DNA of 64,000 bases from Leeuwenhoekiella nanhaiensis (lineage in GTDB: Bacteria; Bacteroidota; Bacteroidia; Flavobacteriales; Flavobacteriaceae), in the NCBI RefSeq assembly GCF_002744755.1, contig NZ_KZ319289.1, positions 310,001 through 374,000 on the forward strand, given 5' to 3'. The translations under genes were made by a program, and so were the position numbers. Below, piece after piece: positions 25,987 through 33,001 of this stretch (position 1 is the stretch's first letter; each line of letters begins with the position of its first letter). The notes beneath the pieces are model-generated. The model made no database searches. It saw only the letters and a program-made list of their open reading frames with translations, and was not told the origin of the DNA.

Positions 25987-26019
25987 AAAAGGTTTGTGCT
26001 ATTTGCATAAACCTTTTTT
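25987..26019 (+). terminator. Terminator-like hairpin between lipoprotein and kinase genes
   Basis: AAAAGGTTT (25987-25995) pairs with AAACCTTTT (26009-26017), and T residues follow to 26019. It ends 24 bases before the kinase start codon, so read-through would be needed if the two genes share a promoter. It may set the ratio of lipoprotein to kinase. Confidence 0.65.
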
Positions 26020-26043
26020 AGTAGTTTTAAATTAAAAACTGCC

Positions 26044-27984
26044 TTGTACCGCTCAGCCCTTGTCTTCTTTATTATCTTATTGTTTTATTCCTGTAAGGAG
26101 CAGTTAAATTTTGATCGTGGGGCTTTAAAAGCTGCTAACGATAGTATCACACATTATTATAAAAATGCCCAGGATAATAACCTCCCTTTAGACGACCGGC
26201 TAAGATTTACCAATCAGGCACTTCAATCCTTAGAGAATCAAAAATCCGATTCTCTGTACCTAAAGCTCCTGTATCAAAAGAGTTGGTTGCAGTATTCTAT
26301 GGGGCAATACGACAGCCTTATAAAAAGTGACCGGCTCCTCCACGATACGGCTAATCCCACTGAGGCAGCAGCTATTTTGGGAATGCAAAATTATCTTATG
26401 GGCTACTATTTTGAGCAGGTTGCGCAGAAACCGGATAGTGCATTTCAACGCTTTAACAGATCCAGATTTTATTATAAACAAACTAACGACAGCAGCTGGA
26501 TTGGTAAAAACCTGCTGAATATGGCCAACATTCAACAAACTCAAAGTGATTTTTTTGGAAGTAAAGAAACCCTTACCGAGGCCATTCAATACATAGAAGC
26601 AGGGGAGGATGCTAACACGATTGCTTCGGTTTACAATAGTCTTGGCACCAATCACCGCAAACTCTTTAACTATACTGATGCCCTTGATTATTACTTAAAG
26701 GCCATTAAAACTTCAGATGAACAAGCAGCCATTAGTAACTATAAAAATAATCTGGCTACGGTATATATAGATCTGAAATCCCTTGATAAAGCCCGGTCGA
26801 TTTTAGAGGCGATCGCAGCTGATAGTCTGGACAGGCCAGATGCCCGGGCGCGCGTTTATGATAACCTGGCCTATGCAAATTGGTTGTCTGGCAGAGCGGT
26901 TTCAGCTAATGCTTTTTTAGAGCCGCTGAGGTTACGCAAACAGGAGCAGGATAAACGCGGATTATTAGCCAGTTACACACATCTCGGCGAGTATTACAGC
27001 AAGACCCAACCGCAACGCGCGGTGAGCTATTTAGATTCGGTTATTGATCTTTCTAAAGAGCTTAAAGCTCCCCGTGCAGAATATGACGCGCTTGGGTTTT
27101 TGATGAAACTCAAACCCGGCAATATGGGCATTCGGGACCGTTATATTCACCTGCAGGATAGTCTCTACAAGCGGGAGTTGAAGGTCAAGACCCAATTTGC
27201 CAAGTACAAGTATGATGACCGGCTTAAGGAAGAGTCTATACTAAGGCTTGAAAAGGAAAATGCTCAGGCCGAGCTTGAAGCAACCCGGGAGCGCAACTAC
27301 AGGTATTGGCTTCTTGCAGGAGTTATAGGACTTGTTGCTCTAATAGTCCTGGGTTTTTATACGTATCAACAGCGCATTAAGCGTTTAAAAGCGCAAAATC
27401 GGGCAGATCGTCTGGAAGCCTCTTATGCTACCGAAGCGGCTTTATCCCAACGTTTACATGATGATTTTGGGGCAGGTTTGCATCACGTAATGCTTCTGGT
27501 TCAAAGTAATGCCGATTCCGGAAAAATACTTGACGAACTCGATAAACTCTATCAGCAAAGCCGAAATTTTTCGCGCGAAATCAATGCGGTTGACACCGGG
27601 GTAAACTTTAAGGAGGCACTTTACGCTATGCTTGACCAGCATAAACCGGAAGAAACCCGTCTGCTGATAAGCGGGAGTAAAGAGGTTGCCTGGCAATCTT
27701 TGAGTAATGTGACCAAAATTACCTTGTATAAAATATTACGAGAGTTGTTTATCAATATGAGCAAACACAGCCGTGCCGGTCTGGTTACCTTAAACCTGAA
27801 GCAGCACCCGGATAAACTTGAAATTCGCTATTCTGATAACGGGGTGGGTGTTGATGCTGCTCTTGGATTTGAGAAAAACGGCCTGTTGATTACAGAAAAG
27901 CGTATGGAAGCCATAGGGGGAACCATTACTTTTGAATCAGATCGAGGCAAAGGATTTAAAGCCGTGATCAGCATTCCAAATTAA
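26044..27984 (+). CDS. TPR-containing sensor histidine kinase, lipoprotein-like N-terminus, TTG start
   Basis: The 646-residue protein appears to start at TTG 26044, because no ATG lies in frame upstream and the N-terminus reads as a lipoprotein signal (YRSALVFFIILLFYSC, Cys17). TPR-like helices fill about 25-390 (IASVYNSLGTNHRKLFNYTD and similar). Then come a coiled-coil, one membrane span (about 419-441), a HisKA_3-type dimerisation helix (LSQRLHDDFGAGLHHVM, His near 475) and a degenerate HATPase domain (FINMSKHS, YSDNGVGVD, ESDRGKGFKAVI). This architecture is common in Bacteroidota kinases with extracytoplasmic TPR sensors. Its partner regulator starts 14 bases after its stop. Confidence 0.88.
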   Translation: MYRSALVFFIILLFYSCKEQLNFDRGALKAANDSITHYYKNAQDNNLPLDDRLRFTNQALQSLENQKSDSLYLKLLYQKSWLQYSMGQYDSLIKSDRLLHDTANPTEAAAILGMQNYLMGYYFEQVAQKPDSAFQRFNRSRFYYKQTNDSSWIGKNLLNMANIQQTQSDFFGSKETLTEAIQYIEAGEDANTIASVYNSLGTNHRKLFNYTDALDYYLKAIKTSDEQAAISNYKNNLATVYIDLKSLDKARSILEAIAADSLDRPDARARVYDNLAYANWLSGRAVSANAFLEPLRLRKQEQDKRGLLASYTHLGEYYSKTQPQRAVSYLDSVIDLSKELKAPRAEYDALGFLMKLKPGNMGIRDRYIHLQDSLYKRELKVKTQFAKYKYDDRLKEESILRLEKENAQAELEATRERNYRYWLLAGVIGLVALIVLGFYTYQQRIKRLKAQNRADRLEASYATEAALSQRLHDDFGAGLHHVMLLVQSNADSGKILDELDKLYQQSRNFSREINAVDTGVNFKEALYAMLDQHKPEETRLLISGSKEVAWQSLSNVTKITLYKILRELFINMSKHSRAGLVTLNLKQHPDKLEIRYSDNGVGVDAALGFEKNGLLITEKRMEAIGGTITFESDRGKGFKAVISIPN

Positions 27985-27998
27985 AAAAGGATTCGCTT

Positions 27999-28664
27999 AT
28001 GTTTAAAAAGGTATTAATAGCAGAAGATTTTCAGGGGGATAATAAGAGTATTGTAGATACACTTAAGGCCGAATTAACGATACCCGAAGTACAGGAAGAG
28101 TTTTATTGCGACAAAGCCTATAACCGGCTTCAGGTTGCTTGCCAAACCCCCGAAGCCTTCGAGTTGTTGATTACAGATCTTTCATTTAAAGAAAACCACA
28201 GTCCCCGCAGCTTAACAAATGGAGTTGAGTTAATCACAGCTGCACGAAAGCTTCAGCCCGACCTTAAGATCATCGTGAACTCTATGGAGGAGCAGGCGGT
28301 AAAAATAAAAGGCCTGTTTGAAAAGCATCACATCAACGCGTACGTGTGCAAAGGCCGGCAAAGTCTTGACGAACTCGTAAAAGCCATTCACGCAGTCGCG
28401 CTGGGCAATACCTATCTTTCGCCCCAAATAGATTTGAATACCGCAAAAAATGTGTTTGAACTGGATGAAGTTGATTTGTTTATTCTAAAAGACCTGGCAG
28501 AGGGTTTTAGTAAAAAGGAGATACGCTTCAGACTGAAAAAGATAGATTTAAGGCCTAATAGTGAAAGCTCTATTGATAAACGGGTGAGCAAATTATTTGA
28601 TGAATTTGGCGCTAAGAATTCTACAGAACTCGTTGCAAAGCTTATTCGGGAGGGGTTGATCTAA
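27999..28664 (+). CDS. Response regulator with receiver and divergent C-terminal HTH
   Basis: The 221-residue receiver has the acidic pair AED (8-10), the likely phospho-acceptor Asp60 in ELLITDLSF and a conserved Lys in YVCKGRQSL. The C-terminal region (about 150-221: VDLFILKDLAEGFSKKEIRF...SSIDKRVSKLFDEFGAKNST) is spaced like a LuxR/NarL HTH, with an insertion (LKKIDLRPNSE) before the recognition helix. It therefore departs from the usual family sequence. It is co-transcribed with the kinase upstream and followed by a strong terminator. Confidence 0.85.
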   Translation: MFKKVLIAEDFQGDNKSIVDTLKAELTIPEVQEEFYCDKAYNRLQVACQTPEAFELLITDLSFKENHSPRSLTNGVELITAARKLQPDLKIIVNSMEEQAVKIKGLFEKHHINAYVCKGRQSLDELVKAIHAVALGNTYLSPQIDLNTAKNVFELDEVDLFILKDLAEGFSKKEIRFRLKKIDLRPNSESSIDKRVSKLFDEFGAKNSTELVAKLIREGLI

Positions 28665-28686
28665 AACCCAATATCATTTTAGTTAA

Positions 28687-28728
28687 AAAAATCAATGCCT
28701 TACAGATATCTGTAAGGCATTGATTTTT
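28687..28728 (+). terminator. Rho-independent terminator (perfect 21-base palindrome arms)
   Basis: The arms AAAAATCAATGCCTTACAG... (28687-28707) and their exact complement (28708-28728) meet at GATATC. The A and T runs at the two ends make it usable in both directions. It closes the kinase-regulator operon. Confidence 0.9.
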
Positions 28729-28769
28729 AATAGCCTTAGGTTTGATTTTTATTTATTCAATATTAGCTT

Positions 28770-29816
28770 ATGGAACTCAATAATCAACTTAAGGCACTCG
28801 CTGATAAGATAGATAGACTGAAAGATCAAATCGAAACAGAAGAGTCTACTAAACATGCATTTGTCTTACCCTTTATTAATTTATTGGGCTATGATACCTT
28901 CAATCCCTTAGAAGTAGTGCCCGAGTTTACAGCAGATCTTGGACTGAAAAAGGGCGAAAAAGTAGATTATGCGATTTTTCAGGACGGACAACCCATTATA
29001 ATTATAGAATGTAAAAACTGGAAAGAGAAAATGGATCCACATAATTCTCAGTTGTTCCGTTATTTTCACGTTTCTAAAACCCGTTTTGCACTATTAACCA
29101 ATGGCATCGAATATCGTTTTTACACTGATTTGGAGAACCCAAATAAAATGGATGAAAAGCCTTTTCTGGAATTTGATATTACCAGACTAAAGGAAAATGT
29201 GATTCCTGAGATAGCTAAATTTCATAAATCCAATTTTGATGTACATAAGATTGTAGATAACGCAAGCTCTTTAAAATACACAAAAGAAATACGAAAGCTA
29301 ATCTCGAGAGAAATACAAACTCCGTCTTTCAATTTTGTAAAACTTTTCGCGAGTGAGGTTTATAGTGGGAGGTTAACGGAAAAAGTTATGACTGAATTTA
29401 CCGGTTTAGTTGAGAAGGCTTTTAGTCAGACAATTAGTGATCGGGTGAATGATCGTCTCAATGCCGCATTAAATAAAGAAGCTGAAGGGCAACACGAGGT
29501 TACGCCAGAACCTCAGGAAATAAGTAAAGTAGTTACCACAGAAGAGGAAATGGAAGGATACCGAATTGTGGTGGCTATTTTACGTCGTAAGCTGGATGTA
29601 AGCCGAATCGTTCATCGGGACACTCAGTCTTATTTCGGAATTTTACTTGATGATAACAATCGTAAACCGCTATGCCGACTACATTTTAATGGAAGTACAA
29701 AATATTTGGGAATATTCGATGCAAAGAAAAATGAACATCGTCATGCCCTGGAATCTCTTGAAGATATATACCAATATGAAGAACAGCTTTTAGAAACCGC
29801 AACTAATTATGAGTAA
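28770..29816 (+). CDS. Solitary type I restriction HsdR_N-like nuclease-domain protein
   Basis: The 348-residue protein has a PD-(D/E)XK-type core: KVDYAIFQDGQPIIIIECKNW gives Asp66, Glu80 and Lys82. The surrounding sequence (FVLPFINLLGYDTFNPLEVV, FALLTNGIEYRFYTDLE) is typical of the HsdR N-terminal domain. No helicase domain and no HsdM or HsdS gene is nearby, so it is not a complete restriction system. The C-terminal part (about 265-340, including KPLCRLHFNGSTKYLGIFD) is a separate small domain. TAGGTTTG at 28737-28744 fits a flavobacterial -7 box. A role in defence or DNA maintenance is inference. Confidence 0.82.
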   Translation: MELNNQLKALADKIDRLKDQIETEESTKHAFVLPFINLLGYDTFNPLEVVPEFTADLGLKKGEKVDYAIFQDGQPIIIIECKNWKEKMDPHNSQLFRYFHVSKTRFALLTNGIEYRFYTDLENPNKMDEKPFLEFDITRLKENVIPEIAKFHKSNFDVHKIVDNASSLKYTKEIRKLISREIQTPSFNFVKLFASEVYSGRLTEKVMTEFTGLVEKAFSQTISDRVNDRLNAALNKEAEGQHEVTPEPQEISKVVTTEEEMEGYRIVVAILRRKLDVSRIVHRDTQSYFGILLDDNNRKPLCRLHFNGSTKYLGIFDAKKNEHRHALESLEDIYQYEEQLLETATNYE

Positions 29817-29892
29817 TACCTTTTGTGATGGGATGGTTCATTAGGGTTTCTACTCTAGAAGAAAAGCTTACATTTTCATTTTACAGAAGAAT

Positions 29893-30699
29893 TCAATTCA
29901 GGCTAAACCTGAAAAAAATCGGTAAGTGGTCTGAAAGTTCGCGCGCCTTTTCCAGTTGATCACAGGTAAATATAAAGTCGAGCACTCCGCTTTTCAGATA
30001 TTTTAGATCCTTAGAATAGAAAATATTGTCAATCGCATAATTAAGATAGTCCACACCGGTACAGGTTTTTTTAAGTGTGGTCTTTTGGTTGACCAAAGCG
30101 GGAGTAAAGCCATTACTTTTTAGTTCATTAAATACCGGGTCTTCATTGGTGACATTGAAATCTCCGGCAAAAATCACGGACCCATTCATAGTATTGACGA
30201 TGTGTTTAGATATGGCTTTTATCTCAGCCTGTGGATTTTGATTGTAAGGCCTGGAATGAAAGTTTACGATTTGTAAAACCTTTTGATCCAGATAAAAGTT
30301 AATTGCAAAGGGTTCGCGCTCTACTTTAGAATCCAAAGCGGCGATTAACGCACCTCTGTTTTTTATTTTGATATTCGCGGTTTTCCAGATAAACGCATAA
30401 CGCTCGGTCACGTATTTTGAACTATGGGTAGGATCGCTTATGACGTAATCCCATTTAGAGCCCTTACGGTTTAAAATAGCTGCCAGTCTGGCGACAGCCT
30501 GTGCTCCCCCGTAACCTGCAACCACCTCCTGAATGGCGAGTATATCGGCGGCTCGTACAATTTCTGCAATTTGATCCAGTTCTTCGGCGCTTTTGGTCTT
30601 TCCAAAATCCCGAATATTCCAGGAAACAAGGGTGAGTTCTTTTTGAGCACTTAGGGAAAATGAGTAGAAGGCAACAAACAGAACGAAAAACTGTTTCAT
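29893..30699 (-). CDS. Secreted endonuclease/exonuclease/phosphatase-family protein
   Basis: The 268-residue protein has a signal peptide (MKQFFVLFVAFYSFSLSAQ). It carries the family's metal and catalytic motifs in order: SWNIRDFG (Asn), LAIQEVV (Glu), FHSRPYN, GDFNVT (Asp and Asn) and the C-terminal SDHLPIFF (Asp-His). The fold cleaves phosphodiester or phosphomonoester bonds in nucleic acids or lipids; export favours extracellular DNA or phosphate use, which is inference. It is monocistronic, convergent with the HsdR_N-like gene, and has an inverted repeat just upstream of its ATG. Confidence 0.88.
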   Translation of the reverse strand: MKQFFVLFVAFYSFSLSAQKELTLVSWNIRDFGKTKSAEELDQIAEIVRAADILAIQEVVAGYGGAQAVARLAAILNRKGSKWDYVISDPTHSSKYVTERYAFIWKTANIKIKNRGALIAALDSKVEREPFAINFYLDQKVLQIVNFHSRPYNQNPQAEIKAISKHIVNTMNGSVIFAGDFNVTNEDPVFNELKSNGFTPALVNQKTTLKKTCTGVDYLNYAIDNIFYSKDLKYLKSGVLDFIFTCDQLEKARELSDHLPIFFRFSLN

Positions 30700-30702
30700 A
30701 CG

Positions 30703-30726
30703 TTAGGGTATATTAGTGAACCCTAA
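30703..30726 (-). promoter_or_regulatory. Inverted repeat directly upstream of the secreted nuclease
   Basis: TTAGGGT (30703-30709) and ACCCTAA (30720-30726) are exact complements with a 10-base spacer. The dyad begins four bases upstream of the start codon, where it could be an operator or a leader hairpin affecting translation. Confidence 0.35.
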
Positions 30727-31246
30727 AAATACAATTATCCATAGCCTTCATTTTACAGAAATCTATATACGGATAATTTAAATAAACCCCATTTCCCTCC
30801 ATTCCGCAAAAGGCTCCATTATAGGAAAAGAGGTTCATTTCAAAATCTTGAACGCAATCCCGAAAAAGGATTGCGTTCGCCTGATCCTGCTGACTTCAAG
30901 GTTGCGTTTCTTCAGGAAACTTTTTAATCAACTTTAAACCGGTAGTTCAACATCCTGCACAGCACCCGTTTCCTGATTTAGTTTTACTTTTTCTGTAAAA
31001 AAACATTTAAACAACATCTTGGCTCTATCTTTTTATCCTGACCCGTCCTAAAATAGCTATACCCATTATTACCTAAATCCTGTTAGAGCCCTATCCTTCT
31101 AAATTATAGGTGATTGAGTCTTTGGTAAGTCGGCTCAAATAACGTACTGTCCTATAGTCCGGCTCAGAAAGACCATTCAAAGATCCGGATACACCTATAT
31201 AATTCATAGTTCATCACATTATAAACCAATACTAACCCACGAAAAA
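30727..31246. other. Intergenic stretch, mostly featureless
   Basis: No convincing coding frame was seen. Two items stand out: a strong hairpin at 30850-30878 and, at 31044-31064, a 21-base sequence (GTCCTAAAATAGCTATACCC core) that recurs with two changes at 46679-46699 in the second degenerate module copy. Confidence 0.5.
30850..30878. repeat. Strong hairpin without T tract
   Basis: GAACGCAATCC (30850-30860) and GGATTGCGTTC (30868-30878) pair perfectly around CGAAAAA. There is no T run on either side, so a classical terminator is unlikely. It is isolated in noncoding DNA. Confidence 0.6.
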
Positions 31247-31295
31247 TGTGGCAAAGTGTGGTTGCAGTGTGGGTTTACTGTGGGCTCAGTGTGGG
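31247..31295 (+). repeat. Five TGTGG(G) direct repeats with 10-11 base period
   Basis: TGTGG or TGTGGG starts at 31247, 31257, 31268, 31279 and 31290, giving steps of 10, 11, 11 and 11 bases. The copies therefore lie on one face of the helix. The array ends about 58 bases upstream of a small ORF. A shorter degenerate version occurs at 46572-46605. It resembles an iteron or multi-site operator; the binding protein is unknown. Confidence 0.65.
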
Positions 31296-31352
31296 ATCAT
31301 TCTGCTTTTTCAGGGCAGTTAAGTAGCTCCAATCAGCTTTTAAATCATCACT

Positions 31353-31523
31353 ATGCGTTCATTGTACCCGTCTAATACCGTTCAGGACGGTGTAGCTGGT
31401 TTTGCTTTTAAGGGCGAAAGCATCAACGAAACGATAAACAAGATGGTAACTGCATTTGACAGGTGTTTAAGCGTATTTAACGAAGATAAAACCACCTGCA
31501 AGAAGATGCGTAAGAAAGCCTAG
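31353..31523 (+). CDS. Small ORF of unknown function, apparently frameshifted at its 3' end
   Basis: The ATG at 31353 opens 56 codons (starting MRSLYPSNTVQDGVAGFAF and ending CKKMRKKA) to a TAG at 31521. Another frame then continues without a break as AARFSGEDLVNYYYAKLYTY to TAA at 31583-31585, eight bases before a terminator. The tail looks coding in composition, so the original product was probably about 76 residues and is now broken by an indel, or is made by frameshifting. I do not recognise the family. The second module copy near 46653 has ATGCGCTCC followed at once by TAA, so it is a dead remnant. Confidence 0.4.
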   Translation: MRSLYPSNTVQDGVAGFAFKGESINETINKMVTAFDRCLSVFNEDKTTCKKMRKKA

Positions 31524-31592
31524 CAGCCCGTTTTTCCGGCGAAGACCTGGTGAATTACTACTATGCAAAGCTTTATACCTATTAATAAAACT

Positions 31593-31625
31593 AAAATCCC
31601 CGAAGCATTAAACTTCGGGGATTTT
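31593..31625. terminator. Bidirectional terminator of the secreted-protein operon
   Basis: AAAATCCCCGAAG (31593-31605) pairs perfectly with CTTCGGGGATTTT (31613-31625) around a seven-base loop. It lies 20 bases past the stop of the minus-strand lipoprotein gene and also closes the plus-strand small ORF. Confidence 0.9.
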
Positions 31626-31644
31626 CAGTTTAATGTAAGCGGGA

Positions 31645-32034
31645 TTATTCTACAAGTTCAAAGTCACCCTGCATCACAACATAAACACGGGCACTTTGCG
31701 AAGTACCGCTTATTTGTGCAACGTTTTCACCAGATATAAGTTGAATTGGGATCGTTTGTACCCCGCGTTGTTTAAAAGTAAGACTGTACTGAACACCGTT
31801 TATGGTTAAATCGAGAACTTCAGGCTCTACTTCTCCGTTACCTGAAGCAGTCGCTTCTATACGCACGGCATATTGTTTTGAAGGGTCAAAACAGGGATTG
31901 CTACCCAGAGCACTGCCATCACGAGCAACAAAGTCTAGTGAATTGAATTCAAGAACAGTAGGGTTATCATCTTTTTCACAAGCCATAAGACCCAAAAGCA
32001 GACCTAGCGTGAGGATTAATTTAAAGCTTTTCAT
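31645..32034 (-). CDS. Lipoprotein of unknown function
   Basis: The 129-residue protein has a clear lipoprotein signal (MKSFKLILTLGLLLGLMAC, lipidated Cys19) followed by the acidic EKDDNP stretch often seen on exported flavobacterial lipoproteins. The rest (about 28-129) is predicted mostly beta and contains one more cysteine (SNPCFDP). No known domain was recognised. It is last in the four-gene operon with the tail-collar and giant proteins, two bases after its upstream neighbour, so it is probably translationally coupled and may help anchor or assemble those products. Confidence 0.7.
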   Translation of the reverse strand: MKSFKLILTLGLLLGLMACEKDDNPTVLEFNSLDFVARDGSALGSNPCFDPSKQYAVRIEATASGNGEVEPEVLDLTINGVQYSLTFKQRGVQTIPIQLISGENVAQISGTSQSARVYVVMQGDFELVE

Positions 32035-32036
32035 AA

Positions 32037-32948
32037 CTATTGTTTTTGGATTATGGTTACACTTTTACTAAAACCGGATGTACTTATGGTATAGGTTCCT
32101 GTCGCCAGATTTTCAAAAATAATGGACTCCCCATTACTGGTTTTGGTCTGAATCACATTTCCGGCTAAACTTAGATTAAAGCTCTCATTTGTACCAGAGC
32201 TTGTAACCTTGATTGCACCAGGGGCATAACATACGGCGTCCTTCTTGTAAATCTGAATGTCAGAAACTTTTTGTACCGAAACTTTCCAGTCTTTTACGAC
32301 CGAGCGATCTTCAGAACGCACGCTTAGCGTTACATCATTCGTGAGATTCATCGAATTACTACCCGAAATCACGGGAGTAGTCCCAACAAAAGCATCAGCA
32401 TTTGTACTCAGTTGAAAAACGACATTTTGAGCACTTAAATCTGTGGAAGACGCTACTTTTAGTACCACTGTGTTTTCACCAATAATCAAGTCTTTCTTCT
32501 CTATACCCATTAAATTCAAATCGGTAATGGCTGCATTTTTATTAAGTGCAGGCTGAGCAAAACTATAGGGCTGAAACAAATCACCTGTGTGCTGATTGAT
32601 TTTAAAAACCATGGTTTGGGTAAGGTCTGTTACGGTATCTGCTTCCGAATCGTAGATCTTAAAATTTAAAGTTTCACCATTTGAATTAGAGAAAATAGAT
32701 AGGTAAGCATAATATGCTCCCTGAGCACTTACATAGGTCAATTTTGAAACACCACGACACTCACCGTTTACAAAAGCAGCAATCATATCATTGGGATTGC
32801 CCAGGGTTTTTCCGTTTACATTCAAAAACGAAACCAGAGACATGCTGTGTTCAAAGTTACTTTCGGCAACATTCCAGTTGGGAGCCTGGCTCCAACTGTA
32901 TGCGCTTAAAAAAAGCAACAAACCGAATATATATAATTTTGATTTCAT
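32037..32948 (-). CDS. Secreted protein sharing a domain with the giant LamG/T9SS protein
   Basis: The 303-residue protein has a signal peptide (MKSKLYIFGLLLFLSAYSWSQ). Residues about 25-125 (NWNVAESNFEHSMSLVSFLN, MIAAFVNGECRGVSKL, AYLSIFSNSNGETLNFKIYD) match a domain near residues 2319-2420 of the giant protein (DRVAAFVGDEVRGVAELVYD, YFAFLTVYG). Residues about 140-230 look like a beta-sandwich (VLKVASSTDLSAQNVVFQLS). The C-terminus (TGTYTISTSGFSKSVTIIQKQ) resembles the end of a T9SS sorting domain but is short. Probably exported and a partner of the giant protein. Confidence 0.72.
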   Translation of the reverse strand: MKSKLYIFGLLLFLSAYSWSQAPNWNVAESNFEHSMSLVSFLNVNGKTLGNPNDMIAAFVNGECRGVSKLTYVSAQGAYYAYLSIFSNSNGETLNFKIYDSEADTVTDLTQTMVFKINQHTGDLFQPYSFAQPALNKNAAITDLNLMGIEKKDLIIGENTVVLKVASSTDLSAQNVVFQLSTNADAFVGTTPVISGSNSMNLTNDVTLSVRSEDRSVVKDWKVSVQKVSDIQIYKKDAVCYAPGAIKVTSSGTNESFNLSLAGNVIQTKTSNGESIIFENLATGTYTISTSGFSKSVTIIQKQ

Positions 32949-32966
32949 TGTGGTTATTGTTTAATC

Positions 32967-32991
32967 TCCCCCCGGTATCATTGCGGGGGGA
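32967..32991 (-). promoter_or_regulatory. GC-rich intra-operon hairpin
   Basis: TCCCCCCG (32967-32974) and CGGGGGGA (32984-32991) are exact complements with a nine-base loop. The hairpin lies between the stop of the giant gene and the start of the next gene, with no T tract. It could protect the long upstream mRNA from 3' decay or reduce read-through. Confidence 0.6.
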
Positions 32992-33001
32992 AACTATAGG
33001 G

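Noticed and set aside
28770-29816. Complete type I restriction-modification system
   Set aside because: Only an HsdR_N-like domain is present; helicase motifs and hsdM and hsdS genes are absent nearby.
31247-31295. CRISPR array
   Set aside because: The repeats are only 5-6 bases with an 11-base period and no spacers of suitable length, and no cas genes are present. No CRISPR array was seen elsewhere in the window.
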